Shown piece by piece: positions 30,490 to 42,058 of a DNA stretch of 64,000 bases. The DNA comes from Amblyomma americanum. Lineage: Eukaryota; Arthropoda; Arachnida; Ixodida; Ixodidae. Position numbers and translations under genes: made by a program. Below the pieces are notes generated by a model that made no database searches, was not told where the DNA came from, and was given only the letters and a program-made list of their open reading frames with translations. How positions within the stretch are numbered: the stretch's first letter is position 1; each line of letters begins with the position of its first letter. The stretch covers positions 136,574,929 through 136,638,928 of the forward strand of contig NC_135504.1 of the NCBI RefSeq assembly GCF_052857255.1. Reading direction: 5' to 3'.

Positions 30490-30930
30490 GTTGGGCGAGT
30501 CGGTATTGATCCATGAGAAAAGGAGCACGAAAACAAGACGACGGACGAAGACAGAACACACAGCACGAGCGCTAACTTCCGACTAAAGGAAAAACACAAA
30601 ACCTTGTCGACCGGGACTAGCGCCTAACGACCAAGCGCATGCGCCAAGGCTGGGAAGCGGAAAAAATCTAAGGAAAAAATTCAAAGGAAAAATGGCATAA
30701 GAAGATAAAGGTTATTGCAAACCTAGGAATCTCAATTCGCGTTTCGATAAGAAAATAGAAGGCTCGCTCACACACAGATCACGCAAAGTAGCTGTCTGTG
30801 TAGCTTCAAATATTTCTCTAGTCAATTTATCTCTGCTTCTGGCAACAACAGAGCATTTATCCAGAAATGGCAGGCACCCGCACTCCTTGCAGTGCACGGC
30901 CATGTTGCTGCCCGTTAACGACTTCATGTT
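30490..30930 (-). pseudogene. Penelope-like element 3' fragment
   Basis: A minus-strand frame (30927-30712) reads VHCKECGCLPFLDKCSVVAR, then KLTREIFEATQTATLRDLCV and SEPSIFLSKRELRFL. This is the C-terminal part of the GIY-YIG region of Penelope-like proteins, with its Cys/His cluster. The downstream untranslated sequence contains GAGCGCTAACTTCC and continues to about 30490. The RT part is missing. Confidence 0.75.
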
Positions 30931-32700
30931 GTTATTGTGCTTATGAAGTTACATCCTGCACTGAAGCGCTGAGGTTGTCCGCTCACACTTTGTCGAAATG
31001 GTAGAAAGGAGCCGATACGGGCCCTGTATCCATAGCGTTACTCAACTACAGCAAGGCGAACCACAGTGGAGATCATGACCACATATAATCGACTACAGTA
31101 TCAAGGACCGTGATTAAGATTTCATACCTATAACAATGAAAAGAAGAGGCGCTCAGTAATTTCCACGCGTGGCCGCAAATACCAGAGAAGCAGAGGCGAT
31201 GCAGTCCTTATATAGCTGGTGGTGGCGCTGTTCACAAGGATAAAGATGACGTCATTTTCCAGTGCAGTTATCACGGAGCAGCCAGCTCGCAACAATCAGA
31301 ACTGTCAATCGTGTGGTCGTTGTCTTGATAGCTATAACAGTGAAAAGAAGAGGCGCTCAGTAGTTTCCACGCGTGGTCGAAATGAAATCAATGTAATTAT
31401 TAATCACAACGAAATCATTGTAATTAATGGATGAATTAATGTGAAAAAAGATTGGAAAAAAGGGTTTCAAAGGTATCAAAATGCTCAGAATAAAAAAGCC
31501 AATGCTGGATCGTGCTAATTAAGAAAATTTAGAGTGTGTGACTGCACAATTGAAACAATTGAAAAAATGAAAAAATGCATTTAAAGGTGTCAAACTGCTC
31601 AGAATGGAAAGCCTAAACCACTACGCTCACATTCTTAAGGCGGAGCTTAAGTGTCCTCCCCAAATTTTTAAGCATCATATTTATTTTATTAAAAACGTAT
31701 TCTATTTATATTAACTAAATTATTTACAAAGCTTTCAGAGAAAGCCGCGAAATACATCTCAAAAGAGAACAAACGAACATTAGACAGGAGGTAAGAACGG
31801 GCACATCACCAAGAGAGAGTGCCACTCCGGTTTAAATCAATCTGTTCGTGCACCTCCCTCGGATAAACTGTCAGTTGGGAGAAATCTTAACATCCTCCTT
31901 GTATGAACTGCCAAGCTCTCTAGCTGTGTATGCAATGTTGTAGTCTTGGTCACGTACCCGCATTCATGCCTGTACACCAGTCTCTCACGCTGTAGTTTGA
32001 AAGTGTGGTCTTCACCATCTTCCATCCGTACACGTGGAAGCGACATCAGACGAGCATGCAGCAAACCGCACGAAATGGCGGGAGATTAGAAGCAGTGCAA
32101 TTCAGAAGACCCAGTGTTGTCGCAATGTTATCGGTTACTGGTAACTAAGCGAGCTACAAACTTCCCTTGTTCAGAGCCTATTCTGTGATTAGCATTTATT
32201 GTAATTGTCGGGGTAAATGCTGCTGCATTGTTTTCTAAATATGCTTGGCGGACATTATTTTTGTAAACAGACACAGCAACGTGCTGACTCATTTCAGCAG
32301 GGCATATGAATAACAGTTAAATGTTACAAGTGCAGGGCACATGTACGAGTGCAGTGCATGCCAGAAGTAAAGGCAGAGTGATATTTTGGGGCTCAACTCA
32401 TGACTGTCTCGGCTTTATCTCTCGTATTACCTCATACAATACACACACCTACACTCACACACACAACAACGTAAGCATTTAGCCTCTCGTTTAATAGTGC
32501 CTTAACAGCTTGTCTTATATGTTTATTACTCAGTAATATCGCAAGAAATTGCCGACTACAAAAATAACTCGAGTTTTCAAACGACAGTAAGAGTGGGTAA
32601 GGGCTGGATAAGTTTTCAAAATGAAGGCGCGGATGAGGGAAAGCAATGGGTTCAAAAGTGAGGATGAGGGAGGAACAGTAAAAAAAGGGGCATTTGCCCG
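30931..32700. other. Stretch without a recognised gene
   Basis: No coding family is recognised. A 48-base direct repeat sits at about 31128-31177 and 31330-31379 (core AAAAGAAGAGGCGCTCAGTA then TTTCCACGCGTGG). AT-rich sequence with TTAAT iterations follows at 31380-31760. The frame at 31837-32064 (minus) has no diagnostic motif. A purine-rich GATGAGGG block lies at 32610-32690. Confidence 0.45.
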
Positions 32701-34600
32701 CCTCTGGTATATACCTTACAGGCACCGGATAGTAATCTGATCGGTCTGTAGTTCTCAAGTCTTTGACGTCTTCTTTATGAATTAAAAGAATGTTAGCGTT
32801 CTTCCAATCTTTTGCTACGCTTGAGGGCATAAGGAATTGCGTATACAAGGTAGCTAGTTTTTCTAGCACAATCTCCATTCCGTTCTTCAAGAGAGCTGGT
32901 GTTACCTGATCCTCACCAGGTGCTTTAAACTTTTTCTTGGTTGGCCTCAAATAAAGCTGGCAAATACCCATTGCGTGGGAGTGGCCAAGACAAAGGCGGT
33001 TAATTGCTGGAAACGAGGCCTTTGCGCTGCTCCTAAGGCTTTCTTTACTGCTGGGATGCCCCATTGCTGTTCTCTGCTGTCTCTCTCTTACTTTTCTGAT
33101 TACATCTGTTACTGTACAGATTTGTGTAGAACTCTTCGACTACATTAACTATATTACCCATATTGCTAATGACATTACCCTCTTTGTCTCTTAACACATA
33201 CATCTGTTTTTTTTTCCTGTACCTAGTTTCCTCTTCACCGCTTTTGGGCTGCCCCTGTTCAGAGAGCGTGCTCGATTCTCTCCATATTTAACTCCCTTAT
33301 GTCGGCTACATTGCGCGTATTTATAACTTTGATAGTTCTGCCTGTTCTATTCTGCTTGTATGATAAGGCGCTTTCATGCTTTGGCATTTCTTATCAGTTG
33401 CTTCATCTGCTGAGACATCTTGCCGGTATCCTGTCAAACCATCCTACCGCCTACTTCTAGTGCGCACTCCTTAATGATAGCTCTGAGATTATCGTTCAAT
33501 GTTTGAGCATTACGATCGTCTTCCTCAGAGCCAAAAATTTGTTCTGCAGCGATATCCTGAATTCCTCTACTTTCACTCTTACCGCTAGCTCATTAATGGG
33601 CTTCCGCTTCACCAGTTTCTTCTGTTCCCTCTTTAAAGCTAAGCCAATTCGAGACCTTACCATTCTGTGGTCGCTGCAATGCACCTTTCCGATGACCTTC
33701 ACATATGAACAGCTTCAGAGTGAGCGCATATTACGAAGTCTATTTCATTTTTAGTTTCGCCATTGTGGCTCTTTCATGTCCACTTTCTGTCCTCTCGTTT
33801 GCGGAAGGAGGTATTCATGATCCGTGTATTATTTCTCTTTGCCAACTCTTCTATTAACTTCCGCCTGGTATTCCTAGAGCCTATGTCATAGTCACCTACC
33901 ATCTGGTCTCCAGCCTGCTCCTTCCCTACCTTGGCATTGATGTCGCCCATCAGTACAGTGTACTGTGTTTTTAGATTGCTCTTTGCCGACTCCATGTCTT
34001 CGTAGAAGCTTTCAACGGTGTGGTCACCATGGCTAGATGTAGCCGCGTAAGCCCACACCACCGCCAGCTTGTACCTCTTATTAAGCCTAATTAACATAGC
34101 TGCCACCCTCTCGTTATTACTATAGAAGTACTCCTCTTTGTTGCCAGCTGTATCTTGATTGACAAGGAATCCTACGCCTAGTTCACACCTGTTTTATAAT
34201 CCATGATAGCACAGCACGTGCCCGCTCCTTATTAATATATACGCATCTGTCCTAACGCCACTAAGTCCTGTGACATCCCATTCAATGCCCGCTATAGTTC
34301 CTCGAACAGCACTGCTAGGTTTGCCTCACTGGATAAGTTTGTAGCATTAAACATTGCCAGGTTCAGTTTCCAATGGCGGCCTTTCCGGAGCCAGAGATTT
34401 TTAGCACTCTCCGCTGCCTCACACGTGTCACCGCCGCCTTGGTCAGTTGATCCATAGCTGCTAAGGACCAAGGGCCGCGGATTCATTGGTTTCTTCATAG
34501 AAGGTTGTGGCCAAGTACTACTACACCAGGGTAGCCAAATCCTGCTCTGGAGAGGGAGTGCATTGTCAGTCCTGGTCACTGAGATCAGGCCGCACCCCAG
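32701..34600 (-). pseudogene. RTE-clade LINE fragment: endonuclease and start of RT
   Basis: From high to low coordinates: LAMFNATNLSSEANLAVLFEE at about 34360, a decayed stretch with LCYHG and NQDTAGNKEEYF, then the endonuclease frame 34106-33774 with KLAVVWAYAATSSHGDH and VLMGDINAKVGK (AP-endonuclease catalytic GDxN). Further frames carry CSDHRMVRS (33700, the SDH motif) and the early RT region with APGEDQVTPALLKNGMEI and DWKNANILLIHKEDVK. Similarity ends near 32700 before the YADD block. It belongs to the RTE group, like the fragment at 12385-13493, but the two do not overlap enough to compare. Confidence 0.82.
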
Positions 34601-34609
34601 GCATCGTTA

Positions 34610-34800
34610 CGCAATTCCATCGACATGCGGAGTTTTGTTTTCGTTTTTCTAATCCAGTAGAGAACTGCGCCACATCGGGATTCAAACTCCGGTCCTTTCG
34701 CACGCCTTTTGCTAGAAAAGCGACAGTCGTAGGCCAGACACTCACTGCTCGACTTTCCAGCCCTTCGACCACTTTTGACAGGGAGTCGCAAGCGAGCCAG
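34610..34800. repeat. Possible tRNA-related remnant
   Basis: GGGATTCAAACTCC (about 34676-34690) resembles a tRNA B box with flanking acceptor-like sequence. No complete A box or cloverleaf can be drawn, so this is at most a decayed SINE head. Confidence 0.25.
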
Positions 34801-34879
34801 ATGGATCGATGGATAGACGGATGGGCGGACGAATGGATGAGTAAAGCTGAAATTTGGGCGAGTTGGTAAACATTTATGA

Positions 34880-35285
34880 TGGGTGAACAGTGCAACAAAG
34901 GCGGGACAAAGGCAAGACAAGCGCTGTTTAGCAACCGAATTTATTGAAGAACGAAAAGTGGTAATATAGTGAACGTGAACAATAATATATAAAAATATAA
35001 AAAATATAAAAACGACAAAAGGGGGTAAACAACCTATGTCATGTGCAAGTCCAGATATTGAATTTCCATGTCACTTAATGTCACAGAAGGATTGTTGATA
35101 CACTTTTCTGCCAGATTATGAATGTGATCAGCTTCCATGATTTCTCGGGTCACCTTGTTCTTATGTAGAACAGAACTGCTGTCTTCTTGTACAGCGGTTC
35201 GCATTTGCATTTTTTGCTGCGAAACTATCCCAGGAGCGCTTATCTTGCCTTTGTCCCGTCTTTGTTGCGCTGTTAACCCACCACG
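34880..35285 (-). pseudogene. Penelope-like element 3' fragment with short inverted arms
   Basis: The minus strand at about 35204-35045 encodes QMRTAVQEDSSSVLHKNK, TREIMEADHIHNLAEKC and INNPSVTLSDMEIQYLD before a stop, the C-terminal signature of a Penelope GIY-YIG protein. The ends are roughly complementary: 34889-34927 (AGTGCAACAAAGGCGGGAC ...) pairs with 35243-35283. A similar but longer, perfect arrangement is seen at 25672-26240. Confidence 0.7.
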
Positions 35286-35289
35286 AATG

Positions 35290-36000
35290 GATGAGGCTGC
35301 ATGCTTTAAATTGGGTGGTGGCTTAAGCCACCTAGCGATGACTTGTGAAATTTCACTGCCACCAATCAGATCACCTTCGCCTGGCTATTTCTACCCACTT
35401 AAAATCGATCTTTGCTTCCCTGTCCTTAAACCCCAACGCGTTAAATAAATCAGCCCCACTGCTTTCAACTATAGGTTGAAGCACAGAAAAGTATCAAGTG
35501 TTCAGCCATTTCCTCCTCCTCTCCACACGTACCACATAACACGTCTATCTCGTTGTACTTGACCCGACATGTCTTAGTCCGCAAAACTCCCGTCCTGGCC
35601 TCGAACGGCTTCCCTTAGAATTAACCTAGATATTATCTTGGGAATTTCCTGCTTAAACATTGTGCATGTTTGCAATGCCGTTTTCGTCAGCATCCTTGTT
35701 TTCCACACAGCCCTCTGTCTCTTTAACACTTTTTTAACCAATAATTACTGATATGTCCCATAACTGTTCTCCAAATATTAGCTTGTCAGTTTTCTAGTCC
35801 CATTTTTCCTTTTTGTGTCGACATTTTTCATGTACAAGTGACTGAAAACTTTCCTAGCCCCACTGCCTTTTCCCCATTTCTCTCAATTGCTCCATACTAA
35901 ACTTGAAACCTTATATATCTCTCCCTGTACCGCAGATGTCCATCAACCTCTGTAAATCTTTCTGGTTGTCAGCCTTTCCACTATATCATCCGTGTACATT
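35290..36000 (-). pseudogene. Second, internally deleted copy of the 27735 LINE family
   Basis: On the minus strand an RT scrap YTDDIV (near 35985) is joined to sequence equivalent to the C-terminal part of the 27735 element (KVFSHLYMKNVDTK, VWKTRMLTKTAL, a Cys cluster, and LGFKDREAKIDFKW). Next come the shared untranslated phrase GGTGGCTTAAGCCACC and the start of a PLE end. Multiple stops and shifts are present, and several hundred bases between RT and the C-terminus are missing. Confidence 0.75.
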
Positions 36001-37821
36001 AGGCCCAGTAAACACTGTTATATCCATTCTGCTTGCTTGAAAAAAAGTGAGGCTGAACCTTACCCAGCAAGCAACGTACCTACCCATGTGCGTCCAAAAA
36101 GGATGGAATGTCCCTGTCCCAGTACAACATTTGTCAAACATTACCAGCCTGTAGATGCAGGACATAGAAACACAAGCAAAAGAGCATGCACCCACTGAGG
36201 ATCTGGGAACGTTTTTTCTATAGTGTTAAGCAGAAACAAAAAAGAATGATAGCATTTTGGACCCAGAAAGGTAACTGGTCGGGACCAATGCTTTCCAGCA
36301 AGCAATAAAAAGCGACTCCTCGCTCTCTTCTCTCTCCCCCTCACCCAACAAGATGCGGGGAGTGAACATTTTGCTCTTGCACTCGCCGTTTTGAGAGTTC
36401 AAACAGTTTCGCTCTAACAGCCGAAGGAAGCAGTTAACCCCGCATCTCTCTCGGCGCATGCGCTTCTCGTGCACGTGTGTCGTCGGCTCCATGCTGCAGG
36501 CAGGTGACGGCGGTCTGCCTTTTCATCGCGCCGCCGGAAGCGGCGGTGACCAACGTGTCCGTCTTCTATAGTGTTTTCAAATTCAACACGGCGCGACGGT
36601 CCCTGCAGGCACCTCCAACTACCAGCAGTCCTCGTTGTGCCGCTGTCTATAGCAAAGGCGCAGTAATGGCCTCCCATCGCTCGCCCGGCTTCCTCGCTGG
36701 ACGGAAGCCATCTTGCACACACTTATTCGTGCAGTCCCTAGCCGTTCGCGCGCAAGCCCCACAGTGCGGCAGCTCTTGCTCTCATCACTGGGCTGTCACG
36801 GATTTCGTAGCATGAATTCACAGCAGCTTTCCCACGCACCTCGGTGTGCCCACATAATTGCTTTGCGACTGATGCAGCGGCGGCGCATCGCAACCAGCTT
36901 CACGGCCCTACTCCATGATGCCGCTGTTCCAGGCGGAGTTCACGGAGGCGGAGTTCCAGGCAATGGGCGGCTCCTAGCATGCACTCTTCAGCGCCTCCGA
37001 AGACTGCGGCGTGTTGTTGGTGGCAGCGTAGCCGTCCACTGCGGTCATCGGCTGGAGGGACCTTCGGAGGCCCACCATTCCCTTGCTTCAATATGCCCAT
37101 GGATTATAACCTGCTCTACCTACATTGCCGTCCTGTCGCGGAGGCATAGTTTGTGTTGTGTTCGCGTCGCCAGTGACCCCCCACCCCCATTGGATTACTT
37201 ATGCCTTGATCACCTTGATCTCGCTTCCCATGCTGTATTGTGCCGCACCCACGGTCTCCTGTACAATGGGTGTGGCGTGCCAGGGCTCCTACCTCAGACG
37301 TCCCCCCTTCCCATCTGGCTCCAAGCAGCCTTATCTCCACACTCGGTCACAAGAATATAATACTGGGTGTAACGAGGATATAACGCCTATGTCTGAGCGT
37401 TCGCTCTGCTGTGAGAAGGTGCAGGACAGAGGGCTTCGTTGAATTCATGGTTGCAGCTGTTGCAGTCTTTTATTTCATTTCTGGGTTTCCGTAGGCAATG
37501 TCATCTAGGTATGTTGCTTAATGCTTTTTTTATCTTTGCCTCGTAGAACTAATTTTTTTTCCTGTTTTCATAACACGTTTTTGAAGCTTACTCCGTGGCT
37601 CGTGCAAGAGTCAAAGCGAGAAGAAGGTTTAAACCTGCAGAAAATTCATGACCTATAACCGCGTATCTGCAGCGTACGCCCATCTCGTCTTTTCTTCTGG
37701 CAACCAAGTTGCTTTTTACATGCGTTTACTTTTGAGTGTGCATATATGCTTTTGTAAGCCGTAGAATGTTTGCTTAAGATGCATCAACTTTCAGCCCGTA
37801 TTATGTTTTTCTTGTCTCACT
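36001..37821. other. Stretch without a recognised gene
   Basis: A long frame at 36713-37360 (plus, 215 codons) is rich in Arg, His and Leu and has no domain I can name; its GC-rich composition lets several frames stay open by chance. The segment 37440-37821 precedes the monomer array of the next LINE and may be part of its 5' untranslated region. Confidence 0.4.
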
Positions 37822-37824
37822 TTT

Positions 37825-38357
37825 CACGGCACCTGGCCTAGCGACAACATGTCGTTACTGCTGTTGCAGGTTTTGCCATGAATTTTCGTGAACGCTACAT
37901 CGGTCTGCAGTCCGGACGAGGCACCGCTTTTCTTTACGCCTTATCAAGAGTTTGGGATTGATGGCATCCGGCTCGTGGATCGTCTTTCGTCGACGACAGT
38001 GACGTCATCAGTGGACCGGCTACAAAAGGAGCCACGCAGCGAGGGAGGCTTCAGAGGGCACGGCACCTGGCCTAGCGACAACATGTCTAAGCGGACGATA
38101 CTGCTGTTGCAGGTTTTGCCATGGATTTTCGTGAACGCTACATCGGTCTGCAGTCCGGACGAGGCACCGCTTTTCTTTACGCCTTATCAAGAGTTTGGGA
38201 TTGATGGCATCCGGCTCGTGGATCGTCTTTCGTCGACGACAGTGACGTCATCAGTGGACCGGCTACAAAAGGAGCCACGCAGCGAGGGAGGCTTCAGAGG
38301 GCATGGCACCTGGTCTAGCGACAACATGTCTAAGTGGACGTTACTGCTGTTGCAGGT
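37825..38357 (+). repeat. In-frame 5' tandem monomers of LINE (234 and 243 bases)
   Basis: The phrase CACGGCACCTGGCCTAGCG starts units at 37825 and 38059, and a variant at 38302. Spacings are 234 and 243, both multiples of three. Each unit holds an ATG in the context GCGACAACATGTC, then CTGCTGTTGCAGGTT, CGATGCAACCTACATC-like sequence, and GCCACGCAGCGAGGGAGGC. The frame stays open through both full units (37888-38535). Tandem 5' units act as promoters in some LINEs; that role here is inferred. Confidence 0.85.
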
Positions 38358-38535
38358 TCGTTATTTGCCTAATGCTACTACTTTTAGAAGCGATAACCGC
38401 TTTTTGTTAGCCCTGCCGTGCCCTCGCAGCTACCTGAATTTTTTGGTTGACTCTTGGTCTATGGTGTTGACACTGTTGGTTTCAGGAGATGTTGAAGAAA
38501 ATCCTGGGCCCAAAACCGCAGAAATGTTGCAATAA
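38326..38535 (+). pseudogene. ORF1 leader with 2A recoding motif
   Basis: The last repeated ATG (38326) opens MSKWTLLLLQ and a 62-residue leader that ends MVLTLLV-SGDVEENPGP. GDVEENPGP (38485-38511) matches the 2A consensus D(V/I)ExNPGP exactly. In 2A peptides the ribosome fails to join Gly to Pro, so the chain is released after NPG and synthesis resumes at Pro; here the break would be between residues 61 and 62. The frame continues KTAEMLQ and stops at 38533. A one-base shift leads to the coiled-coil ORF1, so leader and ORF1 were probably one frame. Upstream in-frame ATGs in the monomers are possible alternative starts. Confidence 0.85.
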
Positions 38536-39200
38536 TCATTGATAATCAGGCTTCATCAGATGCTAAAATGCATGCATTAAGAGCTAAAATGACCGAAATG
38601 AAAGAGAAATGCGAAAAAATGACCGCTACACTTACCGTGATTGCAGAATTGAACAAGCGAGTACAAAGCCTAGAATCCCTTGTTCGTCATCAGGCGGATA
38701 AGTTGGTAGAATATGAAAATAGAAGCCGATCCAATAACCTCTTGGTTTTTGGTATCGATGAGGACAAGGGTGAATCAGACAGCGACCTGAAAAAGCTGTT
38801 AATGAGAATGTATTCAAAGGAACCTTGGGAGTACAAGTGAACTCGATCGACAAAATTCATCGTATTGGCAAGAAAAAAGACGGTAGTAATCGGCCGGTAA
38901 TCATGCATTTTTATGATTCGCGGGAAAAACAGTCTGTGATGCAAAACTGCGGCAAGCTGAAAGGCAGCTCGATAAGCATAAGTCAAGACTACGCTAAGGA
39001 AACTGCAGAAGTACGAAAAAAACTATGGCAAAGCAGTGAAAAGGAACGAGCAAACGGCAACAAGGTAAAACTGGTACATGACAAGCTTAAGATCAACAAT
39101 CATATCTACGTCTGGGATCGTGAAAGAAATGAACGGTGTCTGTTCCGTACGGAGCAAGATAAGGTTCTTCGATTCAAAAAGAGGGGGAAAAACTGCTAGC
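38535..39200 (+). pseudogene. LINE ORF1, coiled coil and RNA-binding-like domain
   Basis: The frame is open from about 38523 (AIIIDNQASSDAKMHALRAK) and has a heptad-rich coiled coil (EMKEKCEKMTATLTVIAELN ... VQSLESLVRHQADKL). The block YENRSRSNNLLVFGIDE follows. After a one-base shift near 38835 come DKIHRIGKKKDG, RPVIMHFYD, a GSSISISQDYAKET block and DKLKINNHIYVWD. Coiled coil, RRM-like core and C-terminal domain are the plan of nucleic-acid-binding ORF1 proteins in CR1/L2/L1-type LINEs. It would coat the element RNA. Confidence 0.8.
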
Positions 39201-39254
39201 CAGGCATTGATTCAGTTGAAAACTTCAGAGAAGGCTTCTGACACGGATAGCTAT

Positions 39255-39851
39255 TCTTCTCGATCATAGCTCAGAATTCTACTTGTAAACGCCCGCAGTA
39301 TCGCAAATAAAGTAAGTGATTTAGAGTATCTTCTAATTTCTCAAAACCCTGATGTATTGATGTTGACTGAGACATGGTTACATAGTGCAATTATTGACAG
39401 TAGTATTTTTCCTTCTGACTACAAGGTATTTAGATGCGACAGGGATTCTAGAGGTGGTGGCGTGGCTATACTTGTGAAAAGCACTATAAACGCAGTCGCT
39501 CTTGATTGCAGTCTCCCTGAAACGGTTTGGTGCAAGATCAGCTGTGCAGACATGTGGTACATATTAGGGACTGTGTATAGACCACCAGCCACTCCGCCAG
39601 AATTTTTGGATAGCTTGAATGAATTCCTTAGCTCCCATGTAAATGAAAACACAAGACTAATAATGGCTGGTGACTTTAATTTGCCGCATATTGATTGGGA
39701 AAGTCTATCAGCGGGTAATGTAGAAATAAGGAGCGCCAATAAAATGATGCAGATTATGTTTTCACATAACCTTAACCAAATAGTTAAAGACTTCACAAGA
39801 GTTACACCAAAGTCCCAGTCATTGTTGGACTTGGTTTTCATATCCGGTTGA
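39255..39851 (+). pseudogene. LINE AP-type endonuclease domain
   Basis: The frame reads LVNARSIANKVSDLEYLL before the first Met, then MLTETWLHS (catalytic Glu), GGGVAILVKS, YRPPATPPEFLD, AGDFNLPHIDW (catalytic D and N) and SLLDLVF. A TGA at 39849-39851 interrupts it; SDHKMV, the final SDH motif, follows in the same register at about 39890. This nuclease would nick target DNA to prime reverse transcription. Confidence 0.85.
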
Positions 39852-39879
39852 ATACCTGACTATACTGTATCAGTTGAAA

Positions 39880-42058
39880 ATGGCTTATCGGATCATAAGA
39901 TGGTTTGCTTGAATGTACCGCTGCACACAAGAATCTGTAAGCAAGCATATGTCGTGATGCATGTTAAGGATTATGACCGTGCGAATGACACGTCTATCCT
40001 AGACGTTTTGGAAGAACAGTTTAATGAATTTGAAATAGCATTCAACCGCGAAAGTGTAGAACTATGGAACCGTCTTAAAGGGATAATCAAATACTGCATA
40101 GATCATTTTGTACCCACACGTATAAAGAAATCAAAGCAAAGAAATCCATGTATAACTAGGCACATCATACACCTTAAGCGTAAGATAAAAAGACTAAAGA
40201 AGAAAAAAAGCAGGGCAATAGAACTTTCAATAACCAAACAAATGTTAAAATCTGCTTTGCTGGAGTCGAAGAAAACGTTCTTCAATAAAACGCTTACAAA
40301 CTTCCTCAAATGCTCGCCACAAAAGTTTTGGCGATACTTCACAGATAGAAAGAATGCAATAGAACAGATAGTGGATGGCGACGTAGTCGTGACAGAAAAA
40401 AAAGATATTGCAAACGTACTTAATCATTTCTTCCAATCAGTTTTTACCAAGGATAGATGTGATGCAGACGATGATCCTTTAGACTGTGCAATACAATACC
40501 CAATGGAAGACCTAGGCATTAAAAGGGAGGGCGTGTTCCAGCATTTGCTTACGTTGGACGCAAAAAAATCGTGTGGCCCAGATGAAATACCGTCGGCATT
40601 TCTTCAACGGTATGCTGAATGGATGTCGTATTATTTGCAGCTTTTATTTAAAAAATCTTTGCGAGATCATTCAGTACCTCAGGACTGGCGCGCTGCCACC
40701 GTCATTCCGATATTTAAAGGTGGCAATAGGCTATGTGCAAACAATTATAGACCAGTCTCGCTGACTTCTGTGTGCTGTAAAGTCCTAGAGCATGCAATAG
40801 CAAAACATATTCTGTATTTTTTAGACAAAAACGATTTATTATGCCCAGTTCAGCACGTTTTCCGATCTGGCCTTTCGACTGTGACACAGTTAATCGAAAC
40901 TGTACATGACCTTTGTAAAGCTATAGATGAATGCCAACAGATAGATATTGTGTGTATAGACTTTGCGAAGGCATTTGATAAAGTTATACATCATAAATTA
41001 CTTTCCAAATTGAGAAGCCTAGAAATTAGTGAAACTATAGTATTGTGGATTCAGGCATATTTAATGAATCGTTACCAAAAGGTTAGAATCGGTAACAGTG
41101 AGTCGGGGAAGTGTGCAGTTGTGTCAGGAGTGCCGCAGGGGTCTGTTTTAGGCCTGCTATTGTTTTTATTGTATATTAATGATATTCCTTCTAACGTTGT
41201 TCCGCCCGTAAAAATTAAACTGTTTGCCGATGACTGCTTAATTTACTCACGTGTAGCCTGCGCTGAAGATCAGACTGAACTAAATAGATGCCTACAATCA
41301 TTAAATTCGTGGTGCCAAAGTTGCGGCATGGTAATTAACTTCAAAAAATCCACATACACTCACGTAAGTAAAAAACAGAACCTTATCAGATTTTAATATA
41401 ATATAGAAGAAATTGCCTTGGTCGAGGTACAGAGTTTCCGATACTTAGGGGTGACAGTGACGCAAAATCTAGACTGGAGTTTTCACATTGATAATGTCTA
41501 TTCAAGAGCTTACCAAAAGCTCTGCTTTCTTAGGAGAAAACTACCAGATGCGACTAAAGAAATTAAATTGGTCGCCTATAAAACGTTTATACGACCAGTT
41601 CTGGAATATGCGAATGCTGTGTGGAGCCCACACCAAAAATGCTTAAACAAGAAGGCGGAAAGAATTCAGCGCATTTCAGCACGTTTTATATGCTCCAAGT
41701 ATCGCCGTACTGACTCGGTTACAGAGATGATGCAGCAAAGTGAACTGGAAACGCTGGAAATTAGAAGGATAAAACATCGACTCAAACTTTTTTTCCAGAT
41801 AATGCAAGGAGCATTAAAAATAAAGAACATTATGTGAAAGCGCCTCTAAAACGTGGTTCCCGAAAAAATCACAGCAGGGTACTACAACCTATTAACGCAC
41901 GTACGGATGTATACCGGTATTCCTTTTTTCCTGATGTTATCGAATTATGGAACAAACTGCCAAGTGATGTTGTGGAGAGTGCGAACGTGCAACAATTTGA
42001 GCTAGGTGTCGATATGTTTTTGAGAAATGGAGTACAAAGTTTGAATTCTGATTCGTGA
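39880..42058 (+). pseudogene. LINE reverse transcriptase and C-terminal region
   Basis: A 498-codon frame (39900-41396) holds KFWRYFTDRKN, CGPDEIPSAFLQRY, DWRAATVIPIFKGGN, NYRPVSLTSVCCKVLE, DFAKAFDKVIHHKL, SGVPQGSVLGLLLFLLYIND and the active site LFADDCLIY. After a stop the frames 41418-41837 and 41834-42058 carry RYLGVTVTQNL, YKTFIRPVLEYANAVW, RIQRISARF and FFPDVIELWNKLPSDVV, the usual C-terminal landmarks of CR1/L2/Jockey proteins. Two stops (about 41395 and 41835) are the only clear lesions. Confidence 0.88.

Noticed and set aside
31081..31400. CRISPR-like repeats
   Set aside because: Only two direct copies about 200 bases apart in a eukaryotic context.
36713..37360. 215-codon plus-strand frame as a host gene
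   Set aside because: GC-rich sequence keeps several overlapping frames open; the protein has no recognisable domain.
38632..39841. Minus-strand frames across the 2A LINE
   Set aside because: They are antisense shadows of ORF1 and endonuclease, which carry clear motifs on the plus strand.
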